Below, in pieces: positions 45,238-57,180 of a stretch of 64,000 nt of DNA (its first letter is position 1; the number at the start of each line of letters is the position of its first letter). Made by a program: the position numbers and the translations under genes. The stretch comes from Pseudeuparius sepicola (taxonomy: Eukaryota; Arthropoda; Insecta; Coleoptera; Anthribidae). Location of the stretch: positions 108,443,309 to 108,507,308 of the forward strand of contig OY987298.1 in NCBI GenBank assembly GCA_963920635.1, given 5' to 3'. The notes under the pieces are model-generated. The model was given only the letters and a program-made list of their open reading frames with translations, was not told the DNA's origin and made no database searches.

Positions 45238-46167
45238 CTGAAAATGTATTCAGGGTGAGTTATGAAAAGTTTCTTGTTTCTTTGCATTTTGCCATAAAAA
45301 ACCTCATAAAATTTACATCTCTCGTTATACTTTGGTAATATAATTATTCTTTTTAAGTTAACGCACTAGTTAGCCATAGAAATAAGTTGATGGCATCTAT
45401 CATTAATAATTATTGGAAACACCGTTTGTTAGGTTTTGGCAGGTTTAAAAAAATACACTCCTCCAAATGTGACTATGTTTTCTTCCTAACATAATATTTA
45501 ATCAAGCATAGGTAAGTTTATGGACAAAAACCTTTTAATATTTTTGCTAGAGGATAAATTTTTCTTAAGTTTTCGAATATTTGTCTTTAGTAGGAATTGG
45601 AGAACGCGACATCTAAAAGTGCAAACATATACATATTTTCTGCCAAAATATGACGGCTTAACAACTACCGGTCAAATCTTTTTGGTTTTGCAGGTTCATA
45701 ATTTTAGTGGATCTATCTTTTTATCATTCAGCAAAAGTGTACCTATACTTGTTTCACAACGATAAGATCAACCGTTTGCATTGAAACTGACAACTCCAAA
45801 ATCCGTAACTCGAAAATACGTAAACAAAACTTTCACCTGCCGCTTTCAAATTGTAGAGATTAATTGTACCATTTAAAGTAAAAAAAAATTATCTATAAAC
45901 AATGTTACCTGCATTGTTAATGTAATAACAAATGTTCACTTTCCAAATGGAATAGATTTGACCAATGACGTCAGATAGGTTTTGACGTCATTGGATTTGA
46001 CACAATGTTGACATCACATTTCAAGAAAGCCAAAAATGGTGTCTTACCTAATGCCCATTTGGCATTTCTTGCTTCATTGCATACTTACAAAAGTACCTAA
46101 AATCAGTGACTATAGAAACCTTTCTATAGTCACTGCTAAAATGGGGTCAAGCTCAAGGGAACATATC

Positions 46168-46581
46168 TGTTATATCCGACCTCAAGCATCACCTTGATCA
46201 TAACCTTGTTTTTACCCTTGATTCTGTTTACTGTTGGATATTATGTTCTCATTCTCTATTGTTCAAGATGCTTACTACAAAGATATCATTTTCCATTGTA
46301 TATTGTTCTAGAATGATTACTAGAACATATCATATTCCTTTTGAGTATTGTTAAAACTTGCTTACTGCAAGAATTGCAGAATTTGATCTTCCCTTTGTTT
46401 ATTATATTCTTTTCCCATGAGAACCACAACACCTCAGCATAACAGATCTGTATAAATAGGACCTAGTAAAGTAAGAGTGTCAATTCTAGTCTTGTCTGTA
46501 GTCTAAGCCGAAACTCTGTAACTCGCGTTACTCAAATAAAAGATTTTTTAAAAAGTCTTCGTCTTCACGTCGCCCGTAACA
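46168..46581 (+). repeat. Solo LTR of the errantivirus-like family, in the CSP-D intron
   Basis: 414 bp, TGTTATATCC to CGTAACA, about 98 percent identical by eye to the LTRs at 23693 and 31935 (differences include TACAAAGATATCATTTTCC). Flanked by TATC (46164-46167 and 46582-46585), a clean 4-bp target duplication, so a solo LTR from recombination. It lies in antisense orientation to CSP-D. Confidence 0.95.
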
Positions 46582-46756
46582 TATCTATTTGCAGTTTTGG
46601 CGGAAGAAGCGGTATTATTGATAACACGGAGAAATTATTGCTGATACCTATCTTAAATAAACCTTCAGTCAACGCTTAAATGTTTACCCAATATTTTCAT
46701 TTGATCAATAGTGAAAGTATGATTAAATATTTTACAGGTAAAAATTTATTACTTAC

Positions 46757-46946
46757 CCTTTAGTATTTGGGCATCTTTGATGCATGGAGCTTTATCTAGG
46801 CCACAGTCAATGTATTTCTTCAATAATCTATCATTGTTTATAATTTGATCCAAGTCTATGTTGTCATATTTAGTCGTATATTTTTCAGAACACACGTAAG
46901 ATGTGCTTAGTATCAAAATATTTAGTATACAAATTATCCGTCTCAT
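46757..46946 (-). CDS. CSP-D, exon 1
   Basis: Residues 1-63 plus one base. Signal peptide about 1-19 (MRRIICILNILILSTSYVC), then [16 protein letters not shown] and the cysteines C48 and C55. The donor GTAAG follows ILK G (phase 1). The ATG at 46946 is preferred over one 36 bp upstream, which would add a polar leader. Intron about 1.5 kb with a solo LTR inside. Family role: secreted hydrophobic-ligand carrier; the loss of a disulfide in exon 2 makes this one unusual. Confidence 0.93.
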
Positions 46947-47010
46947 AGTTTGATTTGGCTTTGATTCAGTTCTCGTAAACAATATGAAATGACCGAGTTT
47001 TGATTGATGA

Positions 47011-47020
47011 TATTTATATA
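47011..47020 (-). promoter_or_regulatory. TATA box of CSP-D
   Basis: Minus-strand TATATAAATA, 65 to 74 bp upstream of the ATG. Confidence 0.55.
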
Positions 47021-47746
47021 GGTAGGTGTAGGTACGTAATCATTAAATCTTTAATCAAAGAGAGTGGGCTAGAACTAAAAAAATCCATTTGAGAAGTTTG
47101 ACGTCATTGGAAATTTAGAATTATATTTCTTTTGTTTTTTTTTAGGGAGCAACCGTCCCATCATAATAACAATGTTCGATGGCTAATTAATTTTCTTAAA
47201 TGCTAATACCAGTAAATCTTTCCGAATTAGCTTTGATGGCACATAATTGCAAAAAAACCTTGCGAGATAAACCAAACAGACCATGCGTAAATAAATTATA
47301 CGGACAAAAGGTATAAATACTTTTAAAAGCTCTTTTCCTTATTTTATCTCCACTTATCACAAACTCAAGGAAATTACACAGCTTACATTTTTTTCATATA
47401 ATATTATGATGTCCTGTTTGGTGTTTGCCGAAAATGAGAACTTAACGCACTTATAGATTTTTTTATCCCCTTACATTGCGATATCATTCGATAGATCATT
47501 CGCCACTAATTAAAAGTGGATATTTTTCGATGCACCGAGTGTTACACCGAAAACTGCCACCACTTTACTTAAAAAATAAACATCCTATATTAGTATAAAA
47601 GTCAAAAGGAGGACTCCTTTGATTTTATGTTAGGTACCCTATACGTTATTTGTGGCAGATAATGCCTTTCCTCTGCAGGATTACATATAGCAAAGCTTTA
47701 TACAGTGGTAATCATTCTATAATGAGAAGAAAAATGAATTTTTAGC

Positions 47747-47845
47747 TATGAATTATCAAGAGCAAGACGTGTCATGGAAAATGCATTCGGCTTATTGTCG
47801 GCAGATTTTAGAGCTCTCAGATATAGAATATTGTGCAAGAAGATA
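47747..47845 (+). pseudogene. PIF/Harbinger transposase fragment
   Basis: YELSRARRVMENAFGLLSAD, then FRALRYRILCKK: the conserved RAR-V-ENAFG-L--RFR-L block of the Harbinger DDE domain C-terminal end. Only about 33 codons are recognisable; the following frame is unrelated. Confidence 0.65.
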
Positions 47846-48237
47846 ATCAATGAGTCTTATGGAATGCGAGTGCACAAGTTCAAGTGCACGAGCACGCAAT
47901 ATGCATTGCATAGCGAGTTGTACACAATACTTTGTGCGCGACCTGCAATTTCAGCTTCAATTAGATAATATTGGAAAAAAATGTTCATACACCTACATTG
48001 CTTTTCCTGCCCTTTAACACAGGCACACTTCATAAAAACATGTAAATTCTTTTATTGGCTTTCGCCAAGTCAGCATAGATAATATGGTGTAGTGGCGAAG
48101 TAGGTACCGACAATAATACATTATATTCGATATCGAAATCGTTAAACTAAGGTAAAATACAATATAATTATTGTAATTCACTCATCATACTTAGTTAAAT
48201 GTCGTTAAAGTCGAGATTATATTTTTAGGTGGCGATC

Positions 48238-49341
48238 TACAGTGTGTCCCGTTTTTCATGTTAACACCCCTGAAAATCTAAGTAGGCTGGGGGAATTGCA
48301 CGGACATATATGTCCCGGAAAGGTCGTCATTTGCGAAGTATAATTGGTTGGACTTTTCTGCGAAATCCTGGTCTACCTACTGCAATTTTTTTAAAGGGGT
48401 GCGTTTTTCGAAAAACCATATTAGGATTTTTTTTATTTAAAATCTGACACCACAGCGTTAATCAGGACTCACCGAAGCCCCCATATACCAAATTTGAACA
48501 AAAAATATAAAGGGGGTTCCATTCTGCACGGTGTCAAAGTTGAGCAAAATAGGAATTTTAAAGGCATCTTGCGAGTCAAGTGTGCCATGGAATTACTTCG
48601 AAACAGTTGGACGATCAACAGGACCACTCACAGTGTTGATGTGCAAAGATCCAATAAAAAATATACAAGGTGTTCCCCAACAGGAAATGCACAGAAAATG
48701 TATCATATTAGACAACGACTTTGTTGAGAATAATTTAAATTTGTCCAATAATTTAAATTGTTTTTTTTTGTTGGTCAGCATTTTGTAAAAAATAAATTAC
48801 TTTTGTGTTTATTAAGATTTTTAAAAAAATCCGGAGCAATCATGACCTATATTCATAAAAATTCAGCATTGTGAGATGGTCCAGAGAAAAATAGCCTGTA
48901 TATTCTTGTATTGAATCTTTTCACAGCAACACTTTGAGTGGTCCTGTTGATCATTCAACTGTTTCGAAGTAATTCCATGGCACACTTGACTCGCCAGATG
49001 CCTTTAAAATTCCTATTTTGCTCAATTTTGTCTGTCAAAATTTGACACCCTACAGAATGGAACCCGCTGTATATTTTTTGTTCAAATTTGTTATATGGGA
49101 TTTTCGGCGTGTCCTGATTAACGCTGTGGTGTCATATTTTAAGTAAAAATGCCTAATATGGTTTTTCGAAAAACGCACCGCTTTAAAAAATCGCAGTAGG
49201 CCAGAACTTCGCAGCAAAGTCAAACCAATACTTGCAAATGACGACCTTTCAGGGACATATCTATAAAAAATTCACCCGTTCAATTCCCCCAGCCTACTTT
49301 GATTTTCAGGGGTGTTAACATGAAAAACGGGACACACTGTA
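48238..49341. repeat. Fold-back element with TACAGTGTGTCCCG ends, 1.1 kb
   Basis: Arms of about 480 bp: TACAGTGTGTCCCGTTTTTC at the left, GAAAAACGGGACACACTGTA at the right. Inside lies the core family shared with 14284-16901 (AAATCTGACACCACAGCGTT, TTGAGCAAAATAGGAATTTT and CAAGTGTGCCATGGAATT), here present twice as inverted halves. The small frames at 48494-48788 are the repeat itself. Confidence 0.85.
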
Positions 49342-50356
49342 TATGCTGTTTAAATATCGAAAATATCGTTTGACAGATTCCCACTTTTATACCCCAGTCT
49401 GAAGGTAGCGTTTTTGTCAACAGGGTAAAATAGCTTCAAATTCCACTAGTGCGCAATAATGGAATGTTAAATTGCGCGTTAACCGGGAAAGCCACCCATT
49501 GAAAACTGTCAGCTATGACAAAACAGCCAACATTGCGAGCAGGTCGTGCACAAACTCATTTTTTGTTGAACCCAAATAAAGTAATGTAAAGTTTCTTAAT
49601 ATACACTTATTTGTAAAACGTTCAAGATATAACAAAACTTTAAAGAAAATATACAGCACCTAGCACATTTTCACCTCGTTGTAGTTTCAGAAATTCCCTA
49701 TATATTCACAGTATGGGTCACAAAAAACTATTCATAATAAGCTACAATTTTTGTTTGAAAAGTTTCTTTGTATCTCAAACATTTTAAGAGTTAAGAGGGT
49801 ATCTCAAAAACTTAAAGAGTTAAGGGGAACACCCTGTAAATTTAAAATTATAAAACAACTATGTCAGATATTGGAATAGTTGTAAGAACTCCTCAAAAAA
49901 TTAGTTTATGGTTATTCCTTTTGGAAATAATCTTAGGATTAGGATTATCTGCTTTGCTATGTAATCCTGCAGATTTTCACCTGTTAATTTTTCAACTTTT
50001 GTTTATAGCGCATAATTTGGACAATTCAGATGCACCACTTTTCAAGGGCACCGAGAAAATTCATTTGAGCCTACATCCTATTACTTACAGAACTAAAATA
50101 TCTCATTTACTTGCTGAGATATCAAGTCGGGGAGTTTCAAGTGAATCACCCTGTGTGCTGTGAAAACTACAATAAGTGGGAAATCACTGTTAGACAACGC
50201 GATTATTATAGTTAACTGTCTTCTTTTATAAATTCGATAGGTGCTTAATCAGTTTTAACTTAAGAAAAACAAATTTTAGTTGTTGTGTTTATTGATGAAA
50301 GGGCGCAGGTATTATTTTACAGTAACATAAACTTAAACTAAATGGCTCGCTATTAA
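49342..50356. other. 3' flank of CSP-E
   Basis: No recognised gene. The frame 49861-50163 (100 codons) has hydrophobic stretches but no domain and ends in a CACCCTGTG repeat-like word, so I leave it out. Confidence 0.4.
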
Positions 50357-50553
50357 TTAGAAAGATAATCCTTCTTCCCTAAGAAACTCTGAGTATTTGC
50401 TCTTGAATTCTCCTTTGGGATCGTATTTGTCGCAAAGCTGCTTCCACAAGTCGGGCTTATTCTTGACCAAATGGTTGCAAACTTTCTTTACCCCAGCTTT
50501 CTGGTTTTCACTGCACTTTGAACAGCCGGTTTGAAGGGCGTCAGCAATGTGAT
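50357..50553 (-). CDS. CSP-E, exon 2 (extra cysteines)
   Basis: Acceptor GTTCCAG ends at 50554; AT completes AAT (Asn63), then HIADALQTGCSKCSENQKAG with the normal C73 and C76. Two additional cysteines follow, C88 (KKVCNHL) and C103 (KQLCDKYD), at positions usually not Cys in the family. Ends EGLSF at a stop at 50359-50357. Joined protein 127 residues. Confidence 0.93.
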
Positions 50554-50792
50554 CTGGAACAAAAAAATACCACATAAAATAAAACTATATTGTATTAAAA
50601 CTATAAATTATAATTATTACCTAATATTAAAACGAAATTCAAGGAAAACTATTTCAGGATTCTGTGGTAAGATTTGCATTTTCATCGGCTAGTACCTACC
50701 AGTGACTATATTCTTACTAATAGTCACTGCTGCGCTACCTAGCTAGCGGATATGTGAAATGTATTCGAACTTATGCAGATTTTTTGTACCTA

Positions 50793-51236
50793 TACAGTGA
50801 GCACGTAAAGGTTGCAATAAATTCGGTAAAATGTTGTACTGTTCGATTAAAAATTAAGCCTGCTTAAAAGTGGAACTGAGCAAAAAATAAGCCATACAAT
50901 GTAGGTACAGTCTTCTAATAATGAAATGTCTAAAAACTTAATAATTTATGTTAAATTTAAAATTTATGAATTTTTTTTATGTAATATATTATTATTATTA
51001 TTTGCGTACCGATACAAGAAAAGTGCGTTCTTTTAAATGACGCTGTCAAAAATAGTGGTTGCCATTTAAAAATACATATATGACGTCGTAGCTTGGTTAG
51101 TAATGACGTCACAAGTACGACAAATATGTCAAAATATGCGCCATTCAAAATTATGTTGGACGTGTCGAAGCGTTTTTTTTAATCGCACAGTATAACATTT
51201 TACCCAAATTATTCCAACCTTTACGTGCTCACTGTA
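50793..51236. repeat. MITE with TACAGTGAGCACGTAAAGG ends, 444 bp
   Basis: TACAGTGAGCACGTAAAGGT at the left and ACCTTTACGTGCTCACTGTA at the right, with further inner pairing (AAAATGTTGTACTGT and its inverse). In the CSP-E intron. Confidence 0.85.
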
Positions 51237-51572
51237 TAATCTGAGAAAACCAATAAACGTGTTATTTATTTTAAGAACATTTTGATTCTTGTTGTATAGT
51301 TTCTTGTTATATACTTAATGCAAATAATTTACATGGAATATCTGGCATCTGTCCAATTTAAAACTACAAAAGTAAAAATATTTTGTCTATAATAATTTAA
51401 TATTTTAAAACCTGTTTACTGTTTAGAAATCCATATGATGTCGCAGATTCGCAGATCTGTAAACTACACCTGCAACTTACCACAAAATATCTTGCTTTTC
51501 AAGGGGTTGCATTGGAGATCATAGACATACAATTTAAAATAACCTACTTGCTATATGTACTTTATACATATA

Positions 51573-51985
51573 CAGTGACCGGCAAAATGTACTGAACAAA
51601 TGGGACTTTTTTATTTTGCACCGAAATAGAAAACTGACTATGGGGCTACATTAGATATTATGTACAAAATGGGCCAAATTGGACACTTTTACTGGGAAAC
51701 TCCTATTTTTAACGGAGATAGACGAAAACTGATATCGGTATCTGAGGCTCATTTCGTATGATAAACTTAATGGCGAAAGATGCAAATCGATATCTGTCAC
51801 AGTTTTTGAGTTACAGGGCGTTTTTCGAAAATGTGCGTTTTTGGTTGAAAATTTTGTATTTCTGTTAAAACATTTCTAAAGTACTTTTTTACGTAGAATC
51901 CAACGCTGCTACTGCATTTTTTCCAGGTCAATGGTTTAAGAGTTACTGATGAAAAAATTATTTTTAAATGGTACACTCTGTATAT
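51573..51985. repeat. Possible unpaired repeat with a CAGTGACCGG start
   Basis: TACAGTGACCGGCAAAATGT near 51572 resembles TACAGTGACCGGAAGAAAGT near 63776. A word ACACTCTGTATA at 51968 may be its other end. No inner pairing found. Confidence 0.35.
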
Positions 51986-52579
51986 TTTTGAATTCTTAAT
52001 AGAGCAAAAAATTACCATTCCAAAAATATATAACACTTAATAATTTACTTAAGTAGTTATCAATTACTAATAGCACAAAAAAATTGAATAATTCACGGGC
52101 AAATCGGAAAATTGCAACCAATGATAGAAAAATTAAAAAATATATTTTTTAATGAAAGTCATGATTTTCTATTTATGTATACTTTCTAAACTATTTGTAT
52201 GTAAACTTTCTCTTATACTATTTTTCTCTACAACGAAAAATAAGGGTGATACTTTATTCCTGTGCCGCGTTTAAGTTTTTACTCCCCATCGTATACCGCG
52301 ATACCTGCAAGTTTTTTCGGCCCTAGTTTGGTTTCAGTATCTACATGCCAGATGTAGATGTAGCCATATAGTCACTTATTATTTGAGCGCAAAAAAAAAA
52401 AGAATCTCCTACTTTCTGTCGGTTTCTTTCAAGTATAAACGCGGCTAATAAATCCATAATATTTTTAACTAAGGCGCAAACACATCACAGAGAATTTGAT
52501 CCTCATATAATACCTATGACAACAAACTATACCTACCTCCAAGTTTCTAAATATTAGTTAATGTCAGATAGTGACAGAT

Positions 52580-53100
52580 TTAGGTGCCCCATTTTCGCAT
52601 ACAAGCCTCAAAGAGGGTTGAAAAGTACATCGATGCTGAGTAGAATGAATAGAAATTTACGAGTGGCCCCTGGGGATAACATATGGAAAATAAAAAAAAA
52701 AATTCTGTTAAATTTTCTGACCCCAAAATGTACTTATCTATCCATTCGGGTCACTCAAGCCAATATGTTTTTCGGGCTAGTGACGATGTACGTTTTCATA
52801 CTTTCGATGGGCTTTTATAGAAAAATGGGTCAAAATATCAATTTTTCTTTACAGTATTACGCCCTTATTACAACCCTTTAGCCACTTGCAACACTCAAGC
52901 CTTTGGTTTTCCGAAGGCAGGTTCTATTAGTTAATCATTTAATTAACACGGTTTGCGTGAAAATTTCTATTCGAATTGTGAAAAATGAAAGATAGAATTT
53001 TCCATATATGTTATTTCCAGGGGCCACTCGTAAATTTCCCTTCATAACATCGATGTACTTTTCAACGCTCTTAGGCGCTTATATGCGAAAAGGTACCTAC
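52580..53100. repeat. Fold-back element, about 520 bp, in the CSP-E intron
   Basis: Arms of about 110 bp share GTTGAAAAGTACATCGATG and TTTACGAGTGGCCCCTGG with their inverse copies at 53020-53075. The left starts TAGGTGCCCCATTTTCGCAT; the right ends ATGCGAAAAGGTACCTA. The frame at 52561-52881 runs over it and is not supported. Confidence 0.7.
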
Positions 53101-53707
53101 AAGTACGTACCTACCTACGCTTTTGCAAAATTGTAATGTTTCTGTTGGAATAAAGGACGATCGAAAAGTATCCTCGAGTATATAACAGTTTTCTTCTTTC
53201 AAATGCCATAAAAATAATAGGTATAAAAAAATAGTTATACAACGTGTCAACGGATGGAGTTGACAAAAAGGGAAAAATTATTCTTGATTTTTCGACCAAA
53301 ATTAATCCTTTACAAAAAAACCTTGCTTGGTAAAAAATCAGTTTGCAATATAAAAATCTTAGTTCAAATGTGCATTGTATCCTTATTTTATTTTTATTGC
53401 TTCTTTAATAGCAAGACTGATGTTACATGTAAGTTGAGATAAATTTAAAAATTCAAAATTTAGATTTAAAGTTTTGCATCAGTGTTTCATCTTGTGTTAT
53501 AAACAACTTTGTTGCATAAACATCTTGTCTAAAATAATATACAATGCTACTTCGATAGAATTCCATGCGTTGTGTTTTTAATTAAAGTAGTTAAAGTCAT
53601 GTTTTGAAATAGTTATTAATTTTTGATATTCAATTAAACACGTAATATTCAAGTAGAAGTAGATTGTATAAAAAATGTTATACCTACAGAATACAGATAG
53701 GACTTAC

Positions 53708-53894
53708 TTTTTAGTTCCTGTCCATCCTTCGTGCACGGTGCTTTTTCCAGACAGCAATCAACGTACTTCTTGGTGAGTCTTTCATTTTTCAAAATTTCGT
53801 TTAAGTCGATGTTGTCGTATCTCGTGGTGTACTGTTGTTCGCCGAGAACAAACACGGCAGAGGCAAGTAGAACGGTAGCCAAAACGAGTTTCAT
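53708..53894 (-). CDS. CSP-E, exon 1 (chemosensory protein)
   Basis: Residues 1-62 plus one base. Signal peptide about 1-18 (MKLVLATVLLASAVFVLG), then EQQYTTRYDNIDLNEIL. The first pair reads DCCLEKAPC, so C47 and C54 are the conserved cysteines and C48 is extra. GTAAG donor, phase 1 after ELK. With C88 and C103 in exon 2 the mature protein has seven cysteines, so at least one is unpaired or forms an intermolecular bond. Intron 3.15 kb. Confidence 0.95.
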
Positions 53895-53965
53895 TTTAAG
53901 TTTTTTGTCTATCGTTGAAACTGAGAGGAGTTTGCAAGAAGTGATGCCATCCCTGGGTCTCTCGG

Positions 53966-53977
53966 CTATATTTATAT
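53966..53977 (-). promoter_or_regulatory. TATA box of CSP-E
   Basis: Minus-strand ATATAAATATAG, 72 to 83 bp upstream of the ATG; a CATCACTT initiator-like word follows about 30 bp downstream. Confidence 0.55.
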
Positions 53978-54124
53978 TATTTGCTTCTTGGGTATTCCCT
54001 GCTAGTGGAAGGTTTCTTGTTTTAATTTTTTCTTACCAGATTAGTAGGTAGATTCTTAGTGGGCCGGAGGATATGCAGAGCGATTGATAGGTTATACAGG
54101 GTGGTCTCGGAAATAATTATGTAT

Positions 54125-54305
54125 GTGTCCTATACACTCACTGCCTAGGGGTTTCCGTAGTAATTGAGCGAATGCTAGTTCTATAGAGAATGTCGGCCCT
54201 AGCCGCAAATGGCAACGAAGACGAAATAATAGTAATTGCCCCCCTCTCCTGCACAAGCATTCGGTTGCTTCTGGGGTACTCCTGGTTTAGAGTATTGTGA
54301 GAGTG
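54125..54305. repeat. Dispersed repeat, second copy (see 18440-18625)
   Basis: Contains GGTTTCCGTAGTAATTGAGC, TCGGCCCTAGCCGCAAATGG, AATAATAGTAATTGCCCCC and GGTTGCTTCTGGGGTACTCC. Lacks the tRNA-like head seen near 18300. Confidence 0.55.
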
Positions 54306-55849
54306 AGAATTATTATTGTTGTTATTATTATTAGCAAGTATAGTATATATGTGTAAACTCTTTGAACATAATGATAAACGATTGGTACACATAAAAAATG
54401 CACTATGTACAGGAGTATTCGTTCTTAGATGCAATCCATACTTAACTCTCTTATTTTAATTTTTGATGATCATTTTCCCGAAAATGAAACATTTACTGTT
54501 ATCCTTTGTACAGGAAAAGATCCTACAAATAACAAGGGCATTCTCCCGTAAAATATAGTTGCATTCCACATATTCTAAATGTTGATTTAGTAAACAGATT
54601 ACATTCAATTTAAAACACTCTAAAATTCTGCAATAGTTCGAGGGTGAATGCTCACCCTCCTAAAATTGAAATCAACCAGACAAAGAATAAGGTTTTAACA
54701 TATTATATTGTGCAAAGATATTTAGGCATTTTTTAATCGAAAAAATGACGGCGTAGGATTGTTCGGCATCCGTCAAAATACTCCTCTAGCGATTTTGGTG
54801 TACGGTTAATATGATTTTTTCAATTTAGACATAAAAAGTATGTCGTAGTAGACCTTGTCTTTATTTTAATAAAATGTGGCGTTCTGTTCTAAAGTACAGT
54901 TTTTGGTGCCTTGATGCCCTTGATGTCGTTAAAAAAACTAAATGAAGATGGGATGATAAATACAAATTTTGTTGGGGTGTTTCAGTTTGAAGTGGGTCAC
55001 ACTGTACATCTAGCAGTAGTGATCGCACGTAATTGGTATCATGCTGTATTAGCTTATGTAGCTACTCAAAAAAATTTGTTAACAGTCTTTATTGTGTCGA
55101 ATATACTTGTTGAGACATTAACTCCCTGTAGCTCGTAAACAAAATGTTTGTAGAACAATAATATTATTTATGTAGTTTTTTTTGTTATTTTGTGATGTAG
55201 TAACATAACGCAATAATATTCGTTTTTAAATAACCCCTTAAAGGGATCTAGAGGCTCACTTTTGGGATTTATAACCTTTAGTTACTCTCACATTGGATTT
55301 TTTAGAAATTTGGAATATACAATTATTATTTGATATCAACAGTTTCTGCGAGAAAAAGGCGCTAGAACATTCAGAAAAGTCCAATTTTCTTGATATTTTT
55401 ATGAAGATAAGTTACGTGAAAAATCATCGCTAAAACTGAATTAAGTGTTTTAAACTCCTATACCTATATATTTTAATTGCGTTTAATGGGTTTGTCATAA
55501 TAAAACTTGATTCTTAGAAGTTCTTCACCAAAGTAGAATGTTTCTCCAAAAATTGGTGAGAAGTATATTTTCTGTTTAAAAATAATTAAAGATATCTACT
55601 TAAAGTAGAAAAAAATCCAATGTGAAAAAATTGCATAAAATGAAACTGGCGCAAAAATTATTAAATATATTCAGAAAATAAATACACTGCAAGGTAATAA
55701 CACTAGGTAATAATCCTTGTGTTGAATGATGATGTGTTCAAGAATAAGTGGACAAAGAATTGCACCAATTGCGAAATCAATTGGTGCTTTTTATTGATAA
55801 ATTAACAATAACAAAAAACAAAACTCCAAAAACTCTTCGTTACGAAAAG
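54306..55849. other. Intergenic CSP-E to CSP-F, left part
   Basis: A TTATTATTGTTGTTATTATT microsatellite near 54310. The frame at 54911-55138 has no domain. No gene supported. Confidence 0.4.
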
Positions 55850-56361
55850 ACAGGGTGATTAAACTTTAAAAAAATATATAGATTAACAATCAATTATTTT
55901 TTTATGCCTTAGCGCCTTACTAGTAACAAAAATTACATACTCCTACTGCCATTCCATTTGAAAATTATTTCGTTTACTTCAAATAATAGTTACATAACAT
56001 ACCTCAACCCGAAAAAGCGTTAGAGTCGAAAAAAGACGACAAATCGGAAAACTCCAACTTTCCGCGAAAGGGAGAGAGATATGAAAAAAATGAAACAGGC
56101 ATTTTTTGTTCCAAATTGTATTGTTTATTCAATAACATAATAAATTGTTGTATTGTACAGGGCCATACTATTTTTTTGTGTAATTTATGGTACCGATTAC
56201 CCTTACCTCCACCACTGGATACTTTCGCGATCTGATATTAGCATTTCTTAGGTCACCCTATGATGGTATTATTTTGTACCAAATTTGGTTTACATATTCT
56301 TATTGGTTTGGAAGGTATAAAGAAAAATCGATATTTTTTTCAAAGTTTAATCACCCTGTAT
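55850..56361. repeat. Possible MITE with ACAGGGTGATTAAACTTT ends
   Basis: ACAGGGTGATTAAACTTTAA at the left and CAAAGTTTAATCACCCTGTA at the right; about 22 bp pair. A lone extra end (AATCACCCTGTATA) lies at 56459. Confidence 0.45.
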
Positions 56362-56684
56362 CTTCGAAACGAACAGTTTTTGGACCCATGTTAATATGAA
56401 CTTTTCGTCTTATTTTAACGAGTAAATTACGCCCCTGAAAGGGTGCCGCATAGTTTTGAATCACCCTGTATAGCAGACTAAATAAATATATAAACCCAGT
56501 TGCATCAAAATGCGGATACTTGTTTACACCTTAGGCGTGATTTAGAACACGTCATATACAGCCAGAGACGCACAGACGTGAAACAAAAAGTGTTTCGTTT
56601 CACCATAGAAGAACCCAAATCAAAGTGGAATCTTTGAATTCGTTGGGCAAATTTGAAATGGTCTTGTTGCTACCTCTAATACTA

Positions 56685-57180
56685 TACATATATGGAGGTA
56701 CAGTTCATATAAAATTTGAAGGCGGAGAATTCTAGGAAGTGGCTTGTAAATAATACCCAGAAAACCCACCTGCACTGGCTCATTTCACACAGCAGCGTAA
56801 CAAAAATTGGAAAATACTGTGTTATGTTATCAAAACCGAAAACAAGTACTTACAAAATGAAATTAATATAGACATAATCACAGAACAGCTAATTATTACT
56901 AATTCCGAAAGTGACTCCTCCGATGACTCCGATGATTGTAATTGTAAATTATTATACTTAATAGTTGTGTAAGATAATAAATATATTATTTATTGCTAAT
57001 AATTATTTAAATTACTTTTTAATAAAATTCATCACTCGTAATTTATTTCTGTGCAATTACTCTCCAAGCACGCCACTGAAATCTGTATTAATATTTACGA
57101 TTTCCTACAAATCTATTCTTGGAATTCTCCGCCTTCAAATTTTGTATGATCTGTATGTACGAGTATATGTGAACACCCTG
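56685..57180. repeat. Element with inverted AAATTTGAAGGCGGAGAATTC ends
   Basis: The arms (TATAAAATTTGAAGGCGGAG at the left and CTCCGCCTTCAAATTTTGTA at the right) pair over about 45 bp. Between them is a short plus-strand frame ending in an acidic patch SESDSSDDSDDCNC before a stop, perhaps the end of a lost transposase. Superfamily unknown. Confidence 0.5.

Noticed and set aside
45955..46005. TGACGTCA words as CRE-type regulatory sites for CSP-D
   Set aside because: They lie in an inverted repeat (CCAATGACGTCA and its inverse), more likely a small fold-back than a regulatory site.
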